Below, one piece after another: positions 23,983 to 33,875 of a stretch of 64,000 nucleotides of DNA. The stretch comes from Apostichopus parvimensis (Eukaryota; Echinodermata; Holothuroidea; Aspidochirotida; Stichopodidae): positions 46,386-110,385 of the forward strand of contig KN886837.1 in the NCBI GenBank assembly GCA_000934455.1, read 5' to 3'. The position numbers and the translations under genes are program-made. Below the pieces are notes generated by a model, which was given only the letters and a program-made list of their open reading frames with translations, searched no databases and was not told where the DNA came from. The stretch's first letter is position 1, and each line of letters opens with the position of its first letter.

Positions 23983-24265
23983 TCGTGATACACACCTGAT
24001 GATGATCACATAGTCACAGTCTTGACACAAGGGGACTGGGGTTGAGAGCGAATCAGTCGGTTCTTTGTTTGGTGCCCATGTTTTTTCCTGGTGACTTTTC
24101 TTAAAAGTATTATTATGTTCCCCTTATAGGTAGAATCGAGATACACTCACCCGTGACGATGATCACACAGTCACAGTCTTGACGCAAGGGGACTGGGGTT
24201 GAGAGCGGATCAGTCGGTTCTTTGTTTGGTGCCCAGGTTCTTCCTGGGTTACTTTTCTTAAAAAT
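23983..24265. repeat. Two-unit tandem duplication, offset ~156 bases
   Basis: A ~110-base segment at about 23988-24107 recurs at about 24139-24263. Each copy starts near 'gatacac', contains 'ggggactggggttgagagcg' and 'tcagtcggttctttg', and ends 'acttttcttaaaa'. The copies are roughly nine-tenths identical in the core. Unit 2 runs straight into the U2-like sequence. Confidence 0.85.
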
Positions 24266-24273
24266 CGAAAGCA

Positions 24274-24320
24274 ATCGCTTCTCGGTCCTCTGGCTAAGAT
24301 CATGTGTAGAATTTGTGTCT
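24274..24320 (+). pseudogene. U2 snRNA-like 5' fragment
   Basis: About 47 bases match the 5' end of U2 snRNA: ATCGCTTCTCGG is exact, TGGCTAAGATCA is exact, and roughly 40 of 47 positions agree with the human sequence as I remember it. The similarity stops before the Sm site and the 3' stem-loops. The branch-site pairing word GTAGTA reads GTAGAA here. It therefore cannot be a working U2 gene; it is a truncated copy or the head of a small repeat. Confidence 0.7.
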
Positions 24321-24708
24321 ACGGGAATCTGCCAATTTTGCATATATGTAAAACGTGTACCCTCGCATTATTTGAATTTAACCTGTTTCTCGCGGATTAT
24401 AGTAGTAATTTATCTTTTATGCTTCATGATATCACGCGGCGAACGAAGAATGTATATTTTAATATGACGTAGCAAGTTAGAAAAGAAGGAACCACGAAAT
24501 AGCATTCGTCTTTTAATGAGTTAAACATATCTTATGCCGGATAATTTGTTAAATCTGAATGTTTGATATTACAGAATTGGTAAAATTTATCCTAAATGTA
24601 GTAATTAACCTTCCCAAATAGTTGAAATAACCATCTTGATGGATGTTTAACTGATATTAAGCTAATTTTGTGATACACATTACTGTAAGTTGATTGGTGA
24701 CAATATAC

Positions 24709-24734
24709 ACAGGATGACAGAACTGTCATCCTGT
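24709..24734. repeat. Short perfect hairpin
   Basis: Arms ACAGGATGACAG (24709-24720) and CTGTCATCCTGT (24723-24734) are perfect complements around a two-base loop, with further partial pairing outside. No T-tract follows, so I do not call it a terminator or small RNA. Confidence 0.6.
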
Positions 24735-25033
24735 ATATGCATTTATGCATTTATGGGTTCTCTCCACTATGTGTCACGTCCCAATTGGTAAAGCTAATAT
24801 TCAGAAGTATATTCTTTCCGATCTGCTAATTTTATGTTTATTTAATTGCATTGTGAAGTCAGCTTTTACTTTAATCATGATTAATTCAGGTCAAAGGGTA
24901 TATGACGTGTGAGGGTTGGATTGAAGGCGAACGAAAATGGGAGATTCAGCTGCAAATATTCGTACGAGAACAAAGACAAGCAAAATAGACAAAAACCAAA
25001 AATGATAGTTTTTTATTCATTTAATTAGACTGC

Positions 25034-25160
25034 GACAAATAAATTTTGGTAAATAAATTTTGGTAAATAAATTTTTGGAAAATAAATTTTGGTAAATACA
25101 TTTTGGTAATAAATTTTTGGAAAAAAAGTTTTGGAAAAAATTTTAAATAAATTTAGTATT
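25034..25160. repeat. ~14-base A/T-rich tandem repeat
   Basis: About eight drifting units of 'taaataaattttgg'. It lies between the stop codon of the minus-strand gene (25187) and a minus-strand AATAAA at 25012-25017, so it is probably in that gene's 3' UTR. Confidence 0.8.
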
Positions 25161-25186
25161 TAAAAAAAAACCCAGTGACAATTCAC

Positions 25187-28100
25187 TCAATTGAAATATT
25201 GATTTTTAAAAAATGTAAGAGAAAGGAAAAGTAATGTTTCTTCGAGATTCGGGTAGAAAAGACCGTTTGGAAAATTTCCGGTACCCGTTAGTTGTTCGGT
25301 TATCTCGGTGTGAAGATCGCGATGATTCAATGGCATGTCGATGTTGACAGTCTCGGCGATGTCGTTGCCTATTTCAGCGATACATTCAGAGACGGCAGGA
25401 GTGGGCTCGTCCAGTTGGATGTTAGCGGCGTCACCAGTGGCCAGTGTTGCCTCAGTGATGGCGACGGCAGACGGAGGCAAGCTGGTGGAGGAAGCAGTGG
25501 ATGAGGATGCGAGGCTGACGGAAGAGTCTGAAGATGACGAGAGCATATGAGATGAGAAGTCGGCTGATGTAAGAGAATCGTCATAATCGTCTGATAGGTC
25601 AGTCGAGCGGGTCTCGTTTCTGTTCATCTCAGAGGCAGAAGCAATGATGACGTCATCGTCACGGAGCAGAGATGTTATATAGCTCGGAGTTATGATGGAT
25701 CTGCAAGCAAAGGTACAAACAGGGTGAGGTAATTTTTTTTTTTATGTATATAAGCAATAGCGAACAACCGATGTAACAGGTATGTGACACACATTCATTG
25801 CTATTGATGTGAGGAGGGGGGGGGGGGGATTATTTCCTATATGAAAAGCTTTATCTCTCATTTCCCACTAACTATACCACAAAGTGTTTTATGAACCGCA
25901 CAATTACAGAAACTACGGTGACAAGCTGCCACCTTAACCCACAAACAGAAACTTTCCGCTCTCCTCCTTCCCACTTCCGTCTTAAAACAACAAAGGGGTC
26001 GTGAAGAATATGCACATATTGGGTCACGAATATCGAGTATTTTTTATCTTCTTTTTCTTCGTCTGTTTCATACGATCAGTGAAGTCGACTTTAGGGTGGT
26101 AGGCAAGTTGAACACATAATACATATCAATATATATGATGAGCCCATGGTTTGACGTGAATTTACATATATTTTTGGGATCCGATTTTTGCCCTCCCCAT
26201 TTATTGTGACGTCGGGTGTCATGTTTCATTTACCTCTGTGCTTTCTTGCCGTACTTGCTGCGAGTGACGTCACGTTCCGACAGACATCGGTCCAGCATAT
26301 AATCACTGTCATAGTCGGTTTTATCCGTCGATCCCATCAGGTGACTGAGGCAACTCTCAGAAACAGACTCATCGAGAAAGACCTTCATCCTACTTCTAAA
26401 CTCTACACCAGTCGATAAAGATGAGTTTCGCGGTGTAAGCATCGGAGTGACGAATGTCTCGGTTTCTTCGGTGTCGATATTGTCGGTAGTGACGGTGTCT
26501 ACCAAATCAAAATTCATTTTGTTTTTGTAACATGTTCATTTTAGAAACACGTCTTTTAATTCAACCATTTAATGCTTAAATTGATATTGTTTACGAGTGG
26601 TGAAAATAATTCAGTCACTTTATTTTTCAGAAACTGCATAGATGTCTTGTACACTGTATAACGATACTATTCTATATGTATTGATCAAAGTAAAACACAA
26701 GGAGCGAGAGGTGGCGATAGGGGGTGATAGGGGGTGATCTGCTGTTACAAAGAAAAGAGGTTATTCTGTCACCCTTACAAATGACCTTTGACATTATATC
26801 ACCCAATCCTATTACCTCACTAGTCACTTCATGACAGAGCTCATTCACATATTTCAACAAGTGAATACACGCAATTGAACTCTGATGTAGGTCGTAACCA
26901 TTTTATTGTCTGACATATCAATAATCTTTAGATTTAAAATTTGCATATTTTGAAGATGGTGCTTAATATCAAGGCATGGATTTGATTGGATTATGGTTGA
27001 AAATATTAAAAGCTGTTAATATTTTTTTTTTTTGGGGGGGGGGGTGTCACAATTTCTTCGCATAATTCTGCCTTTTATGTTAAGGTTGTCATTTAATCTT
27101 ACCATTGTTCACGGAGCCAGTGTTTTCAGCTGTGTAAATGATCAAATCATTGCAAGAAACTCGTCGAGATGGTTGGGAAGAGTTCCTGGTTGTAGTTAGT
27201 TTGACGAAGAGTAACAGGCTCATGATGGTGATGAATCCTAAAGAAAATAAAAAAGTATGGTCTACCTAACGTCTGTTGTAAAGTAGCATGCCAATGAAGA
27301 CTTAATTATTTCGATTGAACCCCTTAACCCCTTCCTCCCCGCCCCCACCCCACCACACCCTCCACCACTAACATATAAACTTGAAACGTTGCAATAAAGA
27401 AACCTACCAGTGACGGCGTTGGCAAGAGCAGACAGTACGATGGTTCTATGGATGTCAGTGAGGGCGCCCTTCAGTTGATGGTTCTCGATTGCAAGTTCAG
27501 TACTTGTTGCTGTTGACCAAATCAGATCCCATCGATGATGTATTGACTTCTCGATTGGAATTCGGTGGAAAGTACTAAAACTATGAAAGAAAACGGATAA
27601 CTCATCAACATGAATGGTAATCATATCAACAAAGGAAAACCACAACTCCTCCAATGGTGCTAAGGTGTGAGCGATGTATTTGATGGTAGATACATATAGG
27701 TCAAAGGCATAAATGACGTAATAGAGACGATCCTTCAAGGTGTAATAACCATCGACGATAGCTGACCACTTCGCTTTGTGTAGCTCGAGATTAGTCAGTA
27801 ATCTTTGGACTTGGAGATCAACTTCTCGACCAATTGTAGCGATGCAGTATCTGATGACGTGTATTAGATTGTCTAACATGTAGTTGACAGATGCGCCCAA
27901 CAGATTGCGAATCAACACAGCTAGAATCTTGGTCTGTTTCCGAATCTCATTTGGTAACTCAGCTAGCAAAGTCTGGTTTCCACTTCCAAGTTCGATGGAT
28001 ATGGAGAGGAAGATCGACTCTTGTGTGTTGAATGCAACAGCTTTTCGGTCACGTGAGATGGACTGTGGGTCGTTCAATGTATGACGAGAAGAGCTTAGAG

Positions 28101-31100
28101 TACACGGTGTCGACTGATTCCGTGCTTGTCCAAACTGTTAAGAAAAAAAGAGGTAAAAAGTAATTACTTGATAGACTGGTGATAAATCGTAAATAGTTTA
28201 ATCATAGGTATACTGCTGAAACTGTAAATATCTGAAGTTTTATAGGCTATATTTAGTAATGACATCATACCTTATTCTCATTAAACAAGCCATCAGACAT
28301 GATATACCGGTAGCAGCTGGTAGAGTCCATACATCGTTGTTTCAAACACTGGAGCTGGCCGACATCGATATAGCACTGAGATTGCTCAACAAAGTAATTC
28401 GGGTCGTCAGGAATGATGTTGGTCGGTGATTGGCTGAGAACCACGTACTCCGATTGGTCAGCCTAAAACAGAAATTTATAACAGAAAAAAAATAATTAGA
28501 GTATAAAATCTTTCAACGAGTCACATGCATTGTGTGTTATAAGGTTGATAAATGTGTTCATTATATTGCCTCTCTTTAGATGGTTAATTGCTGATTTCAA
28601 TAATGCTCCTCTTCGGACCTCACTCCCGCCCAGCTTGTCCACGTCCGGATTGTACACATATAAGGGTCGAGAGAATACCATAGTCAAGACCAGTAAATGC
28701 AGTGTAGTCCATGGATTACAGGGCAGACGTATTCCGTTATTAGGTAGTATATAGTGTAGTCGTGCTTACTCGTTTACCGTTTCGCTTAATTGTTAATAAC
28801 TCCTAAAGTTTTCTCAGTCTGTAACCTACATTCTCTTTATTATCTGTTTCAACCTTATTCATTTTATAACCTATATTTGTCTCACTCACTGTTGCTTGTC
28901 TGTTTTTGTTGTCATCAACAGCTAACTCTCGGATGAGGAGAAACTGGTTGGTCCTGATGTAGTCTTCACCAAGTGGTGGTCGTTGACGCATTACCACTGA
29001 GGTATATGTCTAAAAGTTGAAATCGTAGAGTCACAGAAAGTGGAAAAAGAATGAACCGGAGTACTACTACGAAAACTATAAAATATATGACGGCAAGTGT
29101 TACAAACTTCGGCAACATTCAAGTCTTGATCCTTCAAATTCAGGAATATTGCCCATAGTGTCTTGACTATATAGTGCTGTAATAACCTACTCAAAAATTT
29201 AGAAAAATAAATGTTGGAAAGGTAAGGGGAATGTGTATTAGTGAGTTATCATTAATCTAGAGACATAACAGATCAACAGTGTATACAAACACAAAGTTGA
29301 TCGTACTTAAGTTTGATCGAAAGATGAATAGTTTCATTGGGGGAGGGGGAGGGGGGAAGGGGAGGGGGATAAAGAGAGAGTTTACAAGATTTACAAAGAG
29401 AGATAAATATTTTGGCACAGATAATGGAATAATAATAATGAGCAGTTATTGTTACGACGCTTAAGCGACCACAAATGTGGGAGAAAACCGCAAGGGCTTA
29501 TGAATTACAACTTACACGTCGGGTGGCTTCCAATTCAACATTTTAAACTCAACTTGGAATCTATTCAAATTTAGGAAGTCATTTCCGATGGGAAAACCGT
29601 AGATTGCTCTTGGATGAAAAACCCACCTTACTATGACCCGGCNNNNNNNNNNNNNNNNNNNNNNNNNNNNNNNNNNNNNNNNNNNNNNNNNNNNNNNNNN
29701 NNNNNNNNNNNNNNNNNNNNNNNNNNNNNNNNNNNNNNNNNNNNNNNNNNNNNNNNNNNNNNNNNNNNNNNNNNNNNNNNNNNNNNNNNNNNNNNNNNNN
29801 NNNNNNNNNNNNNNNNNNNNNNNNNNNNNNNNNNNNNNNNNNNNNNNNNNNNNNNNNNNNNNNNNNNNNNNNNNNNNNNNNNNNNNNNNNNNNNNNNNNN
29901 NNNNNNNNNNNNNNNNNNNNNNNNNNNNNNNNNNNNNNNNNNNNNNNNNNNNNNNNNNNNNNNNNNNNNNNNNNNNNNNNNNNNNNNNNNNNNNNNNNNN
30001 NNNNNNNNNNNNNNNNNNNNNNNNNNNNNNNNNNNNNNNNNNNNNNNNNNNNNNNNNNNNNNNNNNNNNNNNNNNNNNNNNNNNNNNNNNNNNNNNNNNN
30101 NNNNNNNNNNNNNNNNNNNNNNNNNNNNNNNNNNNNNNNNNNNNNNNNNNNNNNNNNNNNNNNNNNNNNNNNNNNNNNNNNNNNNNNNNNNNNNNNNNNN
30201 NNNNNNNNNNNNNNNNNNNNNNNNNNNNNNNNNNNNNNNNNNNNNNNNNNNNNNNNNNNNNNNNNNNNNNNNNNNNNNNNNNNNNNNNNNNNNNNNNNNN
30301 NNNNNNNNNNNNNNNNNNNNNNNNNNNNNNNNNNNNNNNNNNNNNNNNNNNNNNNNNNNNNNNNNNNNNNNNNNNNNNNNNNNNNNNNNNNNNNNNNNNN
30401 NNNNNNNNNNNNNNNNNNNNNNNNNNNNNNNNNNNNNNNNNNNNNNNNNNNNNNNNNNNNNNNNNNNNNNNNNNNNNNNNNNNNNNNNNNNNNNNNNNNN
30501 NNNNNNNNNNNNNNNNNNNNNNNNNNNNNNNNNNNNNNNNNNNNNNNNNNNNNNNNNNNNNNNNNNNNNNNNNNNNNNNNNNNNNNNNNNNNNNNNNNNN
30601 NNNNNNNNNNNNNNNNNNNNNNGATTTTAGGAGATATCTGATGGCACGTAAACTATATACAACCTGAGCAGAATGAAGTTTAGTGGTTAAAAATATAGTA
30701 ACCTGGAAAGCAGGAATCTATTCGCAATGTACTACAACGAGAAAATGTATTACAACGAGACAGCGGTTTGGGAAAGTCTTATCGAATCAAAAAATATTGA
30801 TTATCATAATAGTTGATATAGAAGTATCATCAGCTAAAGACCTACCGATGTTGGTCTGATGGGATACTGAACAAGAGATAGAACATTGTCAAAGGAGAGA
30901 GCCAGAGGTCGAGGAGGGGAACAAGTCTTGCGAGGATTGTCACAACATCTCACATTCGTGAGGTCCAAGGTCTGGTGACAGAAAATAAATGAGTGAGTTG
31001 GGGAGAGAGTGAGGGAATGAATGAATGGATAAATGAATGAATGGATGAATGAATGATTGGATGAATGGATGGACGAATACATGGATGCATGATGGATGCG

Positions 31101-31442
31101 AGAATGGATGAATGAATGGATGGATGAATGAATGGATGAATAAGTACATTTTGCTTTCTCCGAGATTAGACCTTGTCTCAATCTCCAGGCCGTCTGCTAA
31201 ATACATACAGATTCACATTTCCTTGGTGGATGGAAACTGGCTACGAAAAGTGATCAAGTTACTCTCACCTTGTGGAGGTTACTGGTTGCGTTCAAAGATG
31301 GTTTCAACTCGAGACGAATCCAAACCTCATCCGGAGTGACACGTAAGCAGACGTCAGGGACAGTTATGTCAGCAGAACCTCTCGGTCCCACCACCGATAA
31401 TAGGAGGAGGATCCCTCCAAGGATGGAGGAGAAGCGAATCAT
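25187..31442 (-). CDS. Unrecognised single-pass membrane protein (partly in an assembly gap)
   Basis: Nine visible minus-strand exons: 31442-31269, 30971-30846, one emerging from the gap to 29518, 29009-28890, 28462-28271, 28134-27408, 27237-27103, 26498-26234 and 25700-25187. All visible junctions agree in phase, giving about 790 residues plus whatever the gap hides. The start begins MIRFSSILGGILLLLSVVG, a clear signal peptide; a longer start 26 codons upstream is possible. The ectodomain has sparse cysteines (RCCDNPRKTC; QCYIDVGQLQCLKQRC) and N-glycosylation sites (NATS, NQST). Next come about 200 residues of helical, cysteine-poor sequence, one membrane span (TIVLSALANAV into GFITIMSLLLFV, crossing a splice junction) and about 290 cytosolic residues rich in Ser, Asp and Thr. 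I recognise no domain. It is probably a type I surface protein. The donor after 29518 (GTGTAAGT) is the weakest junction. Confidence 0.72.
29643..30622. other. Assembly gap inside the membrane-protein gene
   Basis: A run of 980 N. An open minus-strand frame (containing VRWVFHPRAIYGFPIG) runs into the gap from 29518-29642, so at least part of one exon of the membrane-protein gene is missing from the assembly. Confidence 0.98.
31004..31142. repeat. (GAATGGAT)n-type microsatellite
   Basis: Imperfect tetranucleotide units GAAT and GGAT alternate over about 140 bases inside the first intron of the minus-strand membrane-protein gene. The open frames of repeated IHSFIH type here are artefacts. Confidence 0.93.
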
Positions 31443-32304
31443 TAAAGGAATTAATCCAATAGAAGTAAGCTTTAGTAGCGTAGATTGCAATGCGATGCGT
31501 ATTAATGCTGAACTAGTCAACTAATAATATGTACGGTAGTCGATGTGTTACTGAGGAATAACATTTTCATGTATAACGTGTTTCGTCACACAGCCCAAGT
31601 AACCAATCAAATTGCATCTTTGACAATCATGCGTGAATGCGCGTTACATATTTTTTGTAAGTTGCTAAGTTACAATGACAAATCTATAACGCTGAAATCT
31701 TTGTGTGCCACGCGGGAACAATTCCCATGGTATCAGTTGTAAATTCCATTCCTTTCGTTGTTGTAGATTATATATGTCGAGCGCGTGTGCGACTTCGGCG
31801 ATGCCCTACTTATGTTTGCGCGTATTTCTCATTCACCGTTGCACAATACACTACAGTACTCGCGCATAGTGGTTACTGCAAAGATTTGCGTTTCGAATTA
31901 TCTTTGGCTTACGATCAACCACACAGTGTAGTGAGCACATCACCACGCTCTTACCCAACCTGTAAGGCTGGCGTATTCATGACGTCATATGAACGCGCCG
32001 GTGTAGTTCTTTTTCAACGTGTGTACATATATGCATACACTGCTGTCAGGGGAGTTAAAATTGGGGGAGGGGGGAGAGCAGTATCAAGTCGGATTCAGTG
32101 TGATTAACAGCCATTGACAAGTTGACGTGAGACATGAAACAGGTCAAGTTACAAGAGTACTGCAGCTACGTTAAAGTGAGAGCCTCAAGTAACATTTAAT
32201 CCACCACGTCCCACGCCAATCGGAGGGGAGGGGGAAGGGTGTTGGAGGTCGACGTATCCGGTGGATCTTCAAAGAAACTGCTTATTGGGTGAAGCCCTAT
32301 CAAT

Positions 32305-32345
32305 CGGACAGAATAGCTCATTTGGTAGAGCAAGGACCTTTTTAT
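32305..32345 (+). mobile_element. Possible decayed tRNA-derived SINE head
   Basis: 'tagctcatttggtagagca' has the form of a tRNA A box with D-loop (TRGYNNANNGG). No B box (GGTTCGANNCC) is found at the expected distance, so it is at best a worn SINE head. The right end is not defined. Confidence 0.35.
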
Positions 32346-32677
32346 TCTGAATATCACCGGTATATAGCCTTACCGTCGGGCAGGGCCCTGCCCCAGGGGG
32401 GCAATTTTCACAGCAATGATCTTCAGGTGGTACTTTCCGCCACAGGTGGCAATAATTCCTACACCAGTCGTTGAAGTGTTGTGTTGCCGGATATGTCAAG
32501 GTCTTGGTACTACGGGCGAAGGTCATTAATTAAGTTTCGTAACTTATCGGGAAGCGATTAGAGGGGTGAAGGGTTGCGGGGCGCGCGTTTTCATGCAGAT
32601 GGGAACAATCTCAAGAAGTGATGGGTGTGTTTTTTTTTTGGAAACACGCCTTGGTTACGGAGTAGTAGCGACTCCAA

Positions 32678-33067
32678 GTAGTAGTAGTAATAGTAGTAGT
32701 AGTAATATTAGTAGTATTATTAGTAGTAGTTGTAGTAGTTGCAGTAGTAGTGGTAGTAGTAGTAGTAGTAGAAGTATTAGTAGTAGTAGTAGTAGTAGTA
32801 GTAGTATAGTAGCATCGCCTATTTAGAGCAGTAGCGCCAGCTTTGACAGCAGCATCGTCACTTAGGAGTAGTAGGACATCCTGTTTAGAGTAGTACACCT
32901 CCTGTTTATGTAGTAGCACCTCCTGTTTAGGATAGTAGCACCTCCAGTTTAGGGTAGTAGCACCTCCTGTTTAGGATAGCAAGTCCACCTCAGTTCCTTT
33001 TGGCGTTCCATAGTTATAGAGGTGTACATAAGTCAGAGCCGTATATAGAGAATATACGGCTCTCATG
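32678..33067. repeat. Second copy of the trinucleotide/22-bp/hairpin repeat
   Basis: A (TAG)n tract (32678-32812) is followed by about five ~22-base repeats with 'gtagcacctcctgtttagg', then 'ccttttggcgttccata', then a hairpin with arms AGAGCCGTAT and ATACGGCTCT (33035-33063), the same order as at 100-576. It lacks the ACCAACTCGGTAC array of copy 1. An outer GTCAGAGC/GCTCTGAC pair extends the fold. Confidence 0.88.
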
Positions 33068-33690
33068 CTCTGACATAAATCATTTCGATTCCACCATAGA
33101 AACCCAATTCAATTTCAATGAATATGAAAGATATTGCGCTATACTTGTTTCATCACATAGATAAATCATAAAATGATTAACTTGCGTATTTCGCGTTCAA
33201 TCGAAATAAATTTGAAAACATTGGTGAAGGGGAGTTCTCGTTTGTTGTTTGCTTCCTCTCAGATCTTTCTTCATCGAAATTATATGATCTGGAAAGCTCA
33301 CTTCATAATGGGAACCTACCAACGATGGAGAGTCATGTGACGCACTCCCACACGCTACTAACAAACTATTTAACCCTTTTGTCAGTTCGAATGGATAAAC
33401 GTTCCGTAGACAGTAGAAAGCATTTATCATTTTATTATTTAATGAGATCAGGACATAAGTTATTGTAGAATACAAGTTCAGGGAGTCTAAGAGTTCGGTA
33501 CTACAAGGGAGCGCTTCATTGGCTTTCCGTGTGTACGTGTTTTTGCAAGTCTTCTATTTGACATCGTCGGTCCAGATTTATATATTCACCGATGTTTCTC
33601 TCCGACTCCTCACTACCGCGGGAATACAGAAACGCACAATGCGTTGCATGTGTAGACCTGCTTGTGTGATGTTGTTGAGTTCCGACTGCG

Positions 33691-33699
33691 TTATATAAA
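33691..33699 (+). promoter_or_regulatory. TATA-like box upstream of HPF1
   Basis: TTATATAAA lies about 180 bases before the HPF1 start codon. No upstream ATG-stop arrangement decides the start; the position is compatible with a short 5' UTR. Confidence 0.4.
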
Positions 33700-33875
33700 C
33701 TGGCCTAGCTATCTATTTTCACATACTACTTATTAGTACTACACAGTTCAACATTAGCGTGTTTCATCTCGATCACGGAGTACCGATTCATAACATCTAT
33801 GCACTCGAAATTCCAAACCGAAGGCATCTGTCGTAAGCAAATTGTGGTATAAAGTTTTTACAGAAAGGATTGTAG

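Larger units (their letters stand above)
23812..24715. repeat. Locally duplicated ~105-base block, two copies ~780 bases apart
   Basis: Positions about 23812-23915 and 24587-24715 are alignable by eye (the shared run includes 'aaccatcttga', 'atattaagcta', 'tttgtg' and 'gtgacaat'). They bracket the 156-bp tandem pair and the U2-like fragment, so this small interval has been reshaped by several duplications. Confidence 0.6.
31443..33690. other. Intergenic region between two divergent genes
   Basis: This region separates the starts of the membrane-protein gene (-) and HPF1 (+). It is CpG-richer than the flanking introns at about 31750-32000, as expected near a promoter. It also holds a possible decayed SINE (32305-32345), a perfect 16-base palindrome GGGCAGGGCCCTGCCC (32378-32393) and the second copy of the fold-back repeat. 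No coding exon is seen. Confidence 0.5.

Noticed and set aside
23988-24263. U1 snRNA genes in the tandem pair
   Set aside because: 'atgatcac' and 'ggggactg' occur in U1-like order, but the 5' splice-site-pairing end and the Sm site are missing and spacing is wrong; the likeness is probably chance.
25292-25550. Plus-strand frames of about 70 codons
   Set aside because: Shadows of the low-complexity Ser-rich last exon of the minus-strand gene.
29614-30667. Frames of 338-344 codons
   Set aside because: Almost entirely N from the assembly gap; no sequence supports them.
25187-31442. HAP2/GCS1 gamete fusogen as identity of the membrane protein
   Set aside because: Cysteine spacing in the 28271-28462 exon and an IEL-type strand after it vaguely recall HAP2, but the family signature around the conserved arginine/cysteine block is absent and the long helical stalk does not fit. 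Too weak to name; a structure comparison would decide.
31703-32107. 134-codon plus-strand frame in the divergent promoter region
   Set aside because: No family match, no acceptor or start context, composition like the surrounding CpG-rich DNA.
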